A DNA stretch of 64,000 nt. It comes from an uncultured Erythrobacter sp. Lineage in GTDB: Bacteria; Pseudomonadota; Alphaproteobacteria; Sphingomonadales; Sphingomonadaceae. Below are positions 1-7,902 of the stretch, one piece after another. Below the pieces are notes generated by a model that saw only the letters and a list, made by a program, of their open reading frames with translations, was not told where the DNA came from and searched no databases. The stretch covers positions 248,001 to 312,000 of the forward strand of contig CANLVN010000002.1 of assembly GCA_947494705.1 (NCBI GenBank), written 5' to 3'. The first letter of the stretch is position 1, and each line of letters opens with the position of its first letter. Made by a program: the position numbers and the translations under genes.

Positions 1-455
1 ATGCCGAGCAGGATGCCGTAGAAAATCAGGTTGAACGCGATGAGATCGGTGAACCGGATCGAGGCCATCAGGTCGCCGTCCACAACGGTAATGCCGAAGA
101 AGGTTTCGGCCAATGAGTTGAAAAGCCCCAGCTTGATCGAAAGGCCGAATGCAACCGCAGGGATGGTGCCGAGCACGATCCACCACAACAGCCGCCGCTC
201 CGCCGGAGCCTCGGGCCGGTTGGCACCGATGCCGATCGTCGCGAACCCACCACGCGCGAGAACCACCACGTCCTTGAAGAAATAGACCATGATCGCGAGC
301 AGCGACCCGACATGCACCGCGACATCGATCAGCGGCCCCTGATCGGAGAAATCGGTCAGATAGGGAATGAGGATCAAATGACCCGACGAGGAGATCGGCA
401 GGAATTCGGTGATCCCCTGAACGATCGCGATAATGAGGAGCTGCAAAAACGTCAT
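1..455 (-). CDS. uppP: undecaprenyl-diphosphatase (partial, 3' end outside window)
   Basis: UppP (BacA) is an inner-membrane enzyme that dephosphorylates undecaprenyl pyrophosphate, recycling the lipid carrier for peptidoglycan and glycan synthesis. Translating the minus strand from the ATG at 455 gives MTFLQLLIIAIVQG followed at once by TEFLPISSSGHL, the family's first signature, containing the conserved Glu and the Ser-rich loop. About 151 codons are visible, with hydrophobic segments, before the window ends; the family is about 265 residues. The start is fixed by the signature lying 15 residues in. The ATG sits inside a 12-bp-stem hairpin that is followed by T5, and it overlaps the stop of an 11-codon mini-ORF. 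The M13 peptidase gene lies 73 bp upstream on the same strand. Confidence 0.95.
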   Translation of the reverse strand, partial: MTFLQLLIIAIVQGITEFLPISSSGHLILIPYLTDFSDQGPLIDVAVHVGSLLAIMVYFFKDVVVLARGGFATIGIGANRPEAPAERRLLWWIVLGTIPAVAFGLSIKLGLFNSLAETFFGITVVDGDLMASIRFTDLIAFNLIFYGILLG

Positions 456-488
456 GACCCGCGCCTCTTGGAGGAAGCGCGGGTCATG
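445..488 (-). promoter_or_regulatory. terminator-like hairpin over the uppP start codon
   Basis: A perfect 12-bp inverted repeat (453-464 pairs with 477-488, 12-nt loop) is followed on the minus strand, after 3 nt, by TTTTT at 445-449. This is the layout of an intrinsic terminator, yet the downstream arm contains the uppP ATG (455-453), and the purine stretch AAGAGG that could act as its ribosome-binding site lies at the loop and stem edge. The upstream arm contains an ATG (487) opening an 11-codon ORF whose TGA overlaps the uppP ATG. Either it terminates the upstream peptidase transcript or it regulates uppP; function is inferred. Confidence 0.55.
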
Positions 489-528
489 TCAATTGCCATT
501 CGAATTGCCATCATCGGCGAGCTTCAGA

Positions 529-2715
529 TCACCAGATGCTCACGCGGTCTTCGGGCGGCAGGTACAGCACATCGTCTTCGGTGACATTGAACGCGTCGTA
601 CCATGCATCGATGTGCCGCACCGCATTGTTGAGACGGAATTCGCTAGGCGGGTGGTTGGCGGTCATCACACGGTTGCGCAGGCTTTCCTCACGCTCCATC
701 CCGCGCCAGATCTGGGCGAAGCCGAGGAAGAACCGCTGGTCGCCGGTCAGGCCGTCAATCACCGGAGCTTCTTCGCCATTGAGGCTCATCTTGTAGGCAC
801 GGTAAGCCATTTGAATGCCGACCACGTCGCCAAGGGTCTCGCCCATCGACTGACCCGCGCGCAGGCAGACCGGCCCTTCGGGGCTGTCTACGGGGCAGTA
901 GCTTTCGATAAATTCACCCATCTGCCGGGTGAATTCGACGAAGCCCTCGCGATCTTCATCCTGCCACCAGTTGCGCAGAGTACCGGTCGCGTCGAATTGC
1001 GAGCCCTGATCGTCATAGCCGTGGCCAATCTCGTGACCGATCACAGCACCAATCCCGCCATAATTCACTGCCGGGTCCGCTTCTGCGTTGAAGAACGGCG
1101 GCTGCAGGATCGCAGCAGGGAAGACGATGCGGTTGGTGAGCGGCGAGTAATAGGCGTTCACGGTCTGTGGAGTCATGCCCCACTCGCTCGGATCGACTTT
1201 CTCGTCGAGGCGCGAGCGCATTTCGGCATCCCACCATTTTGCGACCGACATTGAATTGGCAACGGGATCGTCGGCAGTGATGGTCATGCCGTCATAGGTC
1301 TTGAACTCGTCGGGATAGCCGATCATCGGAACAAAGCCGTTCAGCTTCGCCCGCGCTTCCTCGATGGTGGCCGCGGTCATCCAGTCATTGTTGTCGAGCG
1401 CCTCGTTCATCGACTTCGTCAGATTGCCGACAAGCTCGTCCATCCGGGCCTTGCTCTCTGACGGGAAGTATTCCGCCACGTAGAGCGCGCCAAGCTGCTC
1501 GCCGATTGTGCCCTCGACCGCCGCGATTGCGCGTTTCCAGCGCTGCTGCTGCTCTTCCTGGCCGTTGATCGTCTTGCCGTAGAAATCGAAGCTCGCCTGA
1601 TCGAGGTCGCTGCGAAGGACCGGAGCGTAGGAATTGAGCATGCTCTTGGCCATGTAGGCCTTGAGTGTTGCGAGCGGGGTTTCGGTCAGAAGCTCCATCA
1701 TCGCGGGCAGGCCGCCACCGATCATATCGAGCTGTTCCTGAGTCAGCTCCATGTCTTCGATCTCTTCGTCGGTCGGAGGCAGCTGGCGCGCAAGAAAGCG
1801 CTCCTGGCCGGTTAGCTGCGAGGCTTCGAGCACCGCCTGGATCGGGAAATCACCCGCCATCTCGGTCAGCTCTTGAGCGCTGAGCACATTATAGGTCAGC
1901 TGCGGCATGCGCAGAACCGGGCGCGCCCATTCGAGCGCGGCGACCTTGGCTTCGAAAGCATAGACAGCTTCAGCGGCGCCGCTCGCGTCCTGGTAGCCCG
2001 CAGCCTCGAACATGGTGGTGAGGAATGCCTTGTACTTCTCACGAATTTCGAGGTTGCTCTCGGAATCGACGAGATAATAGTCACGGTCGGGCAGACCCAT
2101 GCCGTTGAACCCGACGCCCACCGCATAATCGGTGGGGTTGCGCGCGTCGATGGTGACGCCAGCGCTGACCAGCGAGGGAAAACCGGGCTGTGCCGAGACG
2201 CGCATCAGCGCCTCGAGATCGGCAGCGCCAAAGATTTGCGCAAGATAGGGCTGGACCGGGGCAACGCCGGATGCATCGATGGCCTCGACATCCATATAGG
2301 AATTATAGGCATCGACGATGCGGCGTGCCTGTGTGCCGGGCGCAGGGTCGGAGGCAACGAGGTCCTCGACAAGTTTCCTGACGTCCTGCGTCGCCCCTTC
2401 GCGAAGCATATCGAATGCGCCGTAACGCTGGCGGTCGGCGGGAATCTCGTTTGCGGCGATCCATTTGCCGTTGACGTAGGCGTTGAAGTCGTCGCCGGGA
2501 TCGACCGAAGGATCGATCATGTCGAGACCAACGCCCCAATCGCCGAAATTCATGGTGGGCGCGGCATTCTCTTCGCTGCCCGTATCTTCCATGTGAGCGT
2601 CGAGCGTATGGATTTCGTCGCCCCCATGCACGTGAAGATCATCCTTCGCGACTGCGGCAGTGGTCATGGAAAGTGCGGCGGTGCTGGCAAGCAGCAGCTT
2701 GGTCTTACGGATCAT
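529..2715 (-). CDS. M13 family metallopeptidase (neprilysin/PepO-like), exported
   Basis: Zinc endopeptidase of the neprilysin family (728 aa, close to the usual 650-730). Residues 1-23 form a signal peptide (basic start, hydrophobic core, AxA end), so it probably acts in the periplasm; no lipobox Cys. The zinc motif HEIGH is at residues 561-565 inside VIGHEIGHGYDDQG, and the third ligand is probably Glu626 in GETLGDVVG (the family usually has GExxAD). The NAYYSPLTNRIVFPAAIL stretch before the zinc motif is the typical M13 substrate-binding strand. It ends in the family-like SIW tail. The start at 2715 is the only one giving the signal peptide. The natural substrate cannot be told from sequence. 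Confidence 0.93.
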   Translation of the reverse strand: MIRKTKLLLASTAALSMTTAAVAKDDLHVHGGDEIHTLDAHMEDTGSEENAAPTMNFGDWGVGLDMIDPSVDPGDDFNAYVNGKWIAANEIPADRQRYGAFDMLREGATQDVRKLVEDLVASDPAPGTQARRIVDAYNSYMDVEAIDASGVAPVQPYLAQIFGAADLEALMRVSAQPGFPSLVSAGVTIDARNPTDYAVGVGFNGMGLPDRDYYLVDSESNLEIREKYKAFLTTMFEAAGYQDASGAAEAVYAFEAKVAALEWARPVLRMPQLTYNVLSAQELTEMAGDFPIQAVLEASQLTGQERFLARQLPPTDEEIEDMELTQEQLDMIGGGLPAMMELLTETPLATLKAYMAKSMLNSYAPVLRSDLDQASFDFYGKTINGQEEQQQRWKRAIAAVEGTIGEQLGALYVAEYFPSESKARMDELVGNLTKSMNEALDNNDWMTAATIEEARAKLNGFVPMIGYPDEFKTYDGMTITADDPVANSMSVAKWWDAEMRSRLDEKVDPSEWGMTPQTVNAYYSPLTNRIVFPAAILQPPFFNAEADPAVNYGGIGAVIGHEIGHGYDDQGSQFDATGTLRNWWQDEDREGFVEFTRQMGEFIESYCPVDSPEGPVCLRAGQSMGETLGDVVGIQMAYRAYKMSLNGEEAPVIDGLTGDQRFFLGFAQIWRGMEREESLRNRVMTANHPPSEFRLNNAVRHIDAWYDAFNVTEDDVLYLPPEDRVSIW

Positions 2716-2817
2716 ATGCGTCCCCGAATGTTTCAGATGGAGCCCTGAGGCCTATTTAGTGGCTGGTTCTCGGCCATGTTGCCACTCGTCGCCTGAACGT
2801 AGCATTTGGTCGAGAAA

Positions 2818-4677
2818 TTACGCAGCTTGCGCGGCGAATTGTAGTGCGGCCAGGCGGGCATAGAGACCGCCCGCTGCGGTCAGTTCGGCATGGGTGCCCT
2901 GTTCAGCGATCGCACCGTCTTCGAGCACTACGATCCGATCCGCCGCACGCACGGTTGCGAGGCGGTGGGCGATGACGAGCGTGGTGCGCTCCTTCATCAG
3001 CTCGTCGAGCGCCTGTTGCACCAGCTGTTCGCTCTCGGCGTCCAATGCGCTGGTGGCCTCGTCGAGCAGGAGAATTGGCGCATCGCGCAAGAGCGCACGC
3101 GCAATTGCCACGCGCTGACGCTGACCGCCGGACAATTGCGTGCCGCCCTCTCCCAGATGGGTGTCGAGACCACTTGGCAGCTCGCGCAGGAAGCTCTCGG
3201 CATTGGCAGCGCGCGCCGCGGCCCAGATTTCCTCCTCGCTCGCATCCCAACGGCCATAGCGCAGATTATCGCGCGCATCGGCGCTGAACAGTACGCCGTC
3301 CTGCGGAACGAAAGCGATGCGCCGGCGAATCTCGGCAGGGTCGGCCTTGGTCAAGGGCACACCGTCGAGCCGGATAGTGCCGACCTGCGGATCGTAGAAC
3401 CGCTCGACCAGCTGAAACAGGGTCGACTTGCCAGCACCCGATGGGCCGACAATCGCGACCGTTTCACCCGGTTCGATCTCGAGGCTGAAATCCCGCAAGG
3501 CAGGCGTTTCGGGCCGCGCCGGATAGCGGAAGGTTACGTTGCGAAACGACAGCGATCCGCGCGGCGGCACTGGCAGCGCCTCGGGCCGCGCAGGCGCTGC
3601 GATCTGGGGGCGCGCTTCGAGCAGTTCGGCAAGCCGGCTCGCTGCCCCCGCACCGCGCAACAGGTCGCCATAGACCTCGGTCAGCGAACCCAACGCGCCC
3701 GCAACCAACCCTCCTGTAAGCACGAAGGCGGCGATCGTGCCGCCGCTGATCGCGCCTTCGGAAACGGCAATCGCCCCGCGCCACATGACAAGCGTGATCC
3801 CGCCGAAGACCAGTAAAATGACGATAGAGGTCATCCCGGCGCGCAGCGCAATGCGGCGGCGCGCGGTGTCGAAAGTCCGCTCGACCACCCCGCCAAAACG
3901 CTCGCCTTCGCGGCGTTCCTGGCCAAAGCTCTGCACCACCTTCATCGCCGAGAGCACCTCGGTGACGTATGCCCCGACATCGGCCACCCGGTCCTGGCTC
4001 GACCGCGAGATCGCGCGAATCTTGCGACCGAAAAACACGATTGGAATAATGACCAGCGGAATGCCGATCAGAAGCGAGATCGTGAGCGAGGGTGCCAGAT
4101 AGAATAGCAGGATGATCCCGCCGATCCCTGTCAGCATGTTGCGAAGTGCTACCGAGACAGTCGTGCCCACCACCGTTTCGATGATCGCGGTGTCCGAGGT
4201 CATCCGGCTGGAAATTTCCTTCGGGCTGTTCTCCTCATAGAAGCCAGGAGACAACCGCAACAGGTTCTGTTGCACTTTCAATCGGATATCGGCGACCACC
4301 CGCTCCCCGATCCAGCTCACGAAGTAAAACCGCGCCGCCGTCCCGATCCCGAGGATCACCACGATCATCAGCAGATACTGAAATGCGTGGCCGATATCTT
4401 CGACCCCGGCACTGCCGCTGAATGCCTCGTCGATGATAACCTTGAACCGCCACGGAATCGCAAGCGTCGCCAGCGCCGTTACCAACAGGGCGGCAAGCGC
4501 GTAGAGAATCTGAGCAGGATACTTGCCCGCTTCACGATAGACCATGCGCAAGGGCGCAAGCGAGCGCGGCTGTTTTTTCTGAATCTCAAGTGTGTCGTCA
4601 GCGGCCATGCGCGCTGCATCCTCGCCATCGTCCCCGATCGCGCCCAGATCCCCGGTTTCACCAGTCTTCCCGTTCAT
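2818..4677 (-). CDS. ABC exporter, fused membrane and ATPase domains (MsbA/BmrA type)
   Basis: Half-size ABC exporter of 619 aa in which one polypeptide carries six predicted membrane segments (about residues 55-350) and one nucleotide-binding domain (about 375-610). The Walker A GPSGAGKST lies near residue 410, the LSGGQ signature starts at 515, and Walker B ILLLDEATSALD has its Asp at 539 and catalytic Glu at 540; a switch His is present in VIAHRLATV. It should work as a homodimer exporting a lipid, glycolipid or drug; similarity to MsbA does not prove lipid A transport. A 40-residue acidic N-terminal extension precedes the first membrane segment. It is transcribed away from phaZ, with 161 bp between them. 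Confidence 0.92.
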   Translation of the reverse strand: MNGKTGETGDLGAIGDDGEDAARMAADDTLEIQKKQPRSLAPLRMVYREAGKYPAQILYALAALLVTALATLAIPWRFKVIIDEAFSGSAGVEDIGHAFQYLLMIVVILGIGTAARFYFVSWIGERVVADIRLKVQQNLLRLSPGFYEENSPKEISSRMTSDTAIIETVVGTTVSVALRNMLTGIGGIILLFYLAPSLTISLLIGIPLVIIPIVFFGRKIRAISRSSQDRVADVGAYVTEVLSAMKVVQSFGQERREGERFGGVVERTFDTARRRIALRAGMTSIVILLVFGGITLVMWRGAIAVSEGAISGGTIAAFVLTGGLVAGALGSLTEVYGDLLRGAGAASRLAELLEARPQIAAPARPEALPVPPRGSLSFRNVTFRYPARPETPALRDFSLEIEPGETVAIVGPSGAGKSTLFQLVERFYDPQVGTIRLDGVPLTKADPAEIRRRIAFVPQDGVLFSADARDNLRYGRWDASEEEIWAAARAANAESFLRELPSGLDTHLGEGGTQLSGGQRQRVAIARALLRDAPILLLDEATSALDAESEQLVQQALDELMKERTTLVIAHRLATVRAADRIVVLEDGAIAEQGTHAELTAAGGLYARLAALQFAAQAA

Positions 4678-4762
4678 ATCGCGCTCGCTCTAACCGGCTG
4701 GCGCAAAAAATTCACCTGCAAATATGGCACGCCGCGTTGCCTCCTAGGGACAGGTGAGGTTA

Positions 4763-4779
4763 TTGTGCATTGCACAATG
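4763..4779. promoter_or_regulatory. 17-bp perfect palindrome upstream of phaZ (candidate PhaR operator)
   Basis: ATTGTGCA and TGCACAAT flank a single T, giving a perfect inverted repeat 60 bp upstream of the phaZ start, between two divergent genes. It contains TGC-N3-GCA, the core reported for the PHA-responsive repressor PhaR in alphaproteobacteria (CTGC-N3/4-GCAG type sites). Binding by PhaR is inferred; no phaR gene is in the window. Confidence 0.5.
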
Positions 4780-4838
4780 AATGGTCAGGGTCCATTTAGG
4801 CCATAAAGGCGGCCCTGCCGTGAAAGGACGATCTACCC

Positions 4839-6074
4839 ATGCTCTATCAGGCCTACGAACTCCAGCGCAACTGGCTCAACTCGGTCAGCTCCTTTGCTTC
4901 AATGAGCAAGGAGATGCTGCTCAGCCCGGCCAATCCGTGGAGTCATGTGGGGATCGGCGGGATGACGGCGAACGCTCTGGATGTGCTTGCGCATGCCACC
5001 GCGCACTATGGCAAGCCCGCCTTCGGTATCACCGAAGTCGAGGTCGACGGAGAACTTCACCCGGTCGAGGAAGCCACCGTCATCAACCGCCCGTTCGGCG
5101 ATCTCAAGCGCTTCCGCCACACCGGCCTGCCCGAAACGGCGCCTCGTCTTTTGCTCGTCGCACCGATGAGCGGGCATTATGCGACCTTGCTGCGCGGCAC
5201 GGTCGAACGGATGCTCAAAAGCTCGATCGTTTACATCACCGACTGGGCCGACGCGAAAACCGTTCCCCTGCATGAAGGGCAGTTCGATCTCGACGACTAT
5301 ATCGACTACCTCATCGACTTTCTCGAACAGGTTCGTGTCGAAGGCGATGGAGAGCGGCCCCACATGATGGCCGTTTGCCAGCCCAGTGTGCCGGCATACG
5401 CCGCCACAGCTCTGCTCAATCAGCGCAATTCGCCCGCCGCTCCGGCGACGCTGACCATGATGGGCGGCCCGATTGATACGCGCGAAAGCCCCACTACCGT
5501 CAACGATCACGCGATGAACCGCCCAATCGAATGGTTCCGCCAGTCGGTTATCGCGCGCGTACCCATCAATTATCGCGGCGCGGGTCGGATGGTCTATCCC
5601 GGCTTCATGCAGCTTTCGGCGTTCATGAGCATGAACCTGCAAAGCCACATGATGAGCCATTACGAGATGTTCAAACACCTTACCGCGGGCGACGAGGAAA
5701 GCGCCGATGCGACCAAGGCGTTTTACGACGAATACCGCGCGGTGTGCGACATGACCGCCGAATTCTACCTCCAGACGGTCGAAGAAGTCTTCCAGAAGCA
5801 CTCGATACCCAACGGCACGTTCGAACATCGTGGCGAAGTCGTAGACGTGACGCAGATCACCGACACTGCCCTGCTGGCGATCGAGGGAGAGCGCGACGAT
5901 ATCTCCGGGATCGGCCAGACGAAAGCGGCGCTGAAGCTCGCGACCAAGCTGCCAAAGGCGAAAAAGCGTTATTACCTCGCCGAAGGCGCAGGGCATTACG
6001 GCATCTTCAACGGCAGCAAATGGCGCGGCAAGGTCGCTCCGGTGGTTGAGGAATTCATTGCGGCGCACGGCTGA
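4839..6074 (+). CDS. phaZ: intracellular poly(3-hydroxybutyrate) depolymerase
   Basis: Mobilises stored native PHB granules in the cytoplasm. The 411-aa protein has no signal peptide and starts with MLYQAYELQRNW, typical of the intracellular PhaZ family. In place of a lipase-box serine it has Cys180 in AVCQPSVPA, as in Ralstonia PhaZa1 (Cys183); Asp353 in ERDDISG and His386 in GAGHYG complete the family's C-D-H triad at matching positions. The start follows a purine-rich AAAGGA. It is monocistronic, with a palindromic candidate operator upstream. phaB at 44.7 kb and a thiolase and MaoC hydratase at 18.7-20.4 kb show PHA metabolism elsewhere in the window; no PHA synthase is present here. Confidence 0.93.
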   Translation: MLYQAYELQRNWLNSVSSFASMSKEMLLSPANPWSHVGIGGMTANALDVLAHATAHYGKPAFGITEVEVDGELHPVEEATVINRPFGDLKRFRHTGLPETAPRLLLVAPMSGHYATLLRGTVERMLKSSIVYITDWADAKTVPLHEGQFDLDDYIDYLIDFLEQVRVEGDGERPHMMAVCQPSVPAYAATALLNQRNSPAAPATLTMMGGPIDTRESPTTVNDHAMNRPIEWFRQSVIARVPINYRGAGRMVYPGFMQLSAFMSMNLQSHMMSHYEMFKHLTAGDEESADATKAFYDEYRAVCDMTAEFYLQTVEEVFQKHSIPNGTFEHRGEVVDVTQITDTALLAIEGERDDISGIGQTKAALKLATKLPKAKKRYYLAEGAGHYGIFNGSKWRGKVAPVVEEFIAAHG

Positions 6075-6151
6075 ACGAGGCGTACCGCAACAAGCAAACG
6101 AATGATGTCGAGGGGCTTGGTGAGGGCTCAGATGCGAGCTATCGCAGGCAA

Positions 6152-7126
6152 ATGAGAGAATATTCGGACAGCTATGCCGCCTGGTTAAAACGTATGCGGA
6201 GCGGCGACACCGCAGCCCATGCTCAACTGGAAGACCTAGCGAAAAAAGGTGACCCGCATGCGCTTATGGCATTGGGAGACATGCGCCTGGCGGGAAAGTA
6301 TTTTGAACGCGACCTGGTCAAAGGCTTCAAGAATATTGCCAAGGCTGCCGAAAAAGGACTTCTGGAAGCGCAGCGAGCGCATATCTATCTCACCGGCAAG
6401 GGCATAGGCCGCAAGGCGAACCCGACTCTTGCACGCAACATGCTGTCGCGGCTTGCCGAAACTGACAAGTTCAGCGCCGTTCAGCGCGCCCTGCTCGATC
6501 ATGCGACATCGCGCGAGAAGGTCGGTGAAATCGTTCCCGAAACGATTTCCGACGATCCCTCCATCGTCATCTGGCGGGGACTCTTCAGCGAAGCGGAGTT
6601 TGGCTATCTCCAGCATATTGGTCTGCCGTTAATGCAGCCTGCGCTTGTGGTAGATCCCAAGACCGGGACCGGTCGCCTCGATCCTATCCGGCGCTCCGAC
6701 ACGACTTCATTTCCGCTAATTTCCGAAGATCTCATGCTTCAGGAAATCCTCGGAACCGTTGCTGCGGCAACGGATACAACACCAACCCAGGGCGAGTCGC
6801 TGACGCTGCTGCGTTATCGACCCGGCCAGGAATATCGCCCGCATTACGATGCCTACAACCCCGGCTGGGCCGGCCCTCAGCGCAAATATACATGCATAAT
6901 CTGGATCAATGACGATTATGAAGGGGGTGAGACCCATTTCCCTCGCCTCGACATTACGGTCAAGGGCAAGGCGGGTGACATGCTGGTGTTCGATAACCTC
7001 GATGCCGATGGCAAGCGCAACCCGCTAATGGAGCATGCCGGTCTGCCGGTAACGCGCGGCGAGAAATGGATCGCAACGCGATGGGTTGTCGCGGTCGACA
7101 CGATCGATCTCAAGAAGTTCGGTTAG
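6152..7126 (+). CDS. Sel1-like repeat and 2OG-Fe(II) oxygenase (prolyl 4-hydroxylase-like) protein
   Basis: A 324-aa two-part protein. Residues 1-130 are helical with Sel1-like repeat features (PHALMALGDMRLAGK, then KGLLEAQRAHIYLTGKG). Residues about 145-320 are a prolyl-4-hydroxylase-like dioxygenase domain: the iron ligands are His231 and Asp233 (RPHYDAY) and His295 (MEHAGLPV), and Lys305 in RGEKWIATRW is the expected 2-oxoglutarate contact. It should use Fe(II), O2 and 2-oxoglutarate to hydroxylate a peptidyl or small-molecule substrate, which is unknown. No signal peptide, so cytoplasmic. It ends in a 4-bp convergent stop-codon overlap with the DUF4126 gene. Confidence 0.85.
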   Translation: MREYSDSYAAWLKRMRSGDTAAHAQLEDLAKKGDPHALMALGDMRLAGKYFERDLVKGFKNIAKAAEKGLLEAQRAHIYLTGKGIGRKANPTLARNMLSRLAETDKFSAVQRALLDHATSREKVGEIVPETISDDPSIVIWRGLFSEAEFGYLQHIGLPLMQPALVVDPKTGTGRLDPIRRSDTTSFPLISEDLMLQEILGTVAAATDTTPTQGESLTLLRYRPGQEYRPHYDAYNPGWAGPQRKYTCIIWINDDYEGGETHFPRLDITVKGKAGDMLVFDNLDADGKRNPLMEHAGLPVTRGEKWIATRWVVAVDTIDLKKFG

Positions 7127-7737
7127 ACCTCGGGCGCGCCAACGCCCTTCTTTCGAGCGCGGAAGAACAGGCGGTCCAGCACTTTCTTGGCAAGCCAAAG
7201 CAGCGTCACGACGGCCAGCAACAGCACAGCTGCAATCGCCGCCGCAATTGTGGGATATTCATAGACGAGCCACAACAGGCCGACCGTTGCCACATCTTCC
7301 CCGCTTGAAACCAGCGCGTTGCTCACCGGTTCGGGCGACGTGTTGACCACCGCGCGGGCAGAGGCCTTACCGCCATGCGCGAGCAGGCTTGCCCCGCCGC
7401 CCAACAGGAATGCAACCACTTGCGTCGCCGGATCGGATGGATCGACAATCGCCAGGGCCAGTAACGCGCCGCCGACAGGGCGCACGAGCGTGTGGACCGT
7501 GTCCCAGACACTGTCGAGCCACATCACCTTGTCGGCGAAAAATTCCGCAACAGCGCCTAGGACTGCGATCCCCATTACCCAGGGATTGGCCAGCACCGCG
7601 AGGCTGGCCAAGTGTTCGGGAACGGGCAACGCCTCGAGCCGCATGGCGAGGCCCGTCGCGAAAATGCAAAGGTAGAGCCGCCAGCCAGACAACAGGCTGA
7701 CGCTTCCCGCAATGCCGATGATTTCCATGATCCCCAT
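7123..7737 (-). CDS. DUF4126 family membrane protein
   Basis: Hydrophobic protein of about 204 aa with several membrane helices (GWRLYLCIFATGLAM, NPWVMGIAVLGAVAEFFADK, LLALAIVDP, a Gly/Ala-rich helix, and a C-terminal AAAIAAVLLLAVVTLL segment followed by a basic tail). The GWRLYL and AEFFADKVMWLDSVWD stretches are what I recognise from DUF4126; function unknown. The reading frame stays open to 7920, but that part is not hydrophobic and reaches the promoter region of the divergent gene. I therefore place the start at the ATG at 7737; 7728 is equally possible. It converges on the dioxygenase gene and diverges from the Slam gene. Confidence 0.75.
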   Translation of the reverse strand: MGIMEIIGIAGSVSLLSGWRLYLCIFATGLAMRLEALPVPEHLASLAVLANPWVMGIAVLGAVAEFFADKVMWLDSVWDTVHTLVRPVGGALLALAIVDPSDPATQVVAFLLGGGASLLAHGGKASARAVVNTSPEPVSNALVSSGEDVATVGLLWLVYEYPTIAAAIAAVLLLAVVTLLWLAKKVLDRLFFRARKKGVGAPEV

Positions 7738-7796
7738 GCATCGCTTTTTGCGCGCAACCTGACCTTGGCGCAACAAAAAGCGCTTTTGCAAACACC

Positions 7797-7821
7797 TAAC
7801 AGCAATTGTCATAGCCGTGAC
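7797..7821 (+). promoter_or_regulatory. shared 25-bp upstream element, copy 1 (Slam gene)
   Basis: Begins TAACAGCAATTGTCATA and ends CGTGAC. It matches the copy at 13949-13973 at 23 of 25 positions. It contains GTCA-N6-TGAC, a short inverted repeat. It lies 81 bp before the Slam start codon; copy 2 lies 75 bp before the CsgG-like gene. The matching placement suggests an operator or promoter element recognised by one regulator, possibly the OmpR-type protein encoded at 15112. Confidence 0.55.
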
Positions 7822-7902
7822 GACGCTTGTCAGGGGACAGTTTCTGGCGCCCGCGCCATCTGTGCTTCCGAAAAGTATTTCAGCTTCGGGGGCCAGCATT
7901 CC

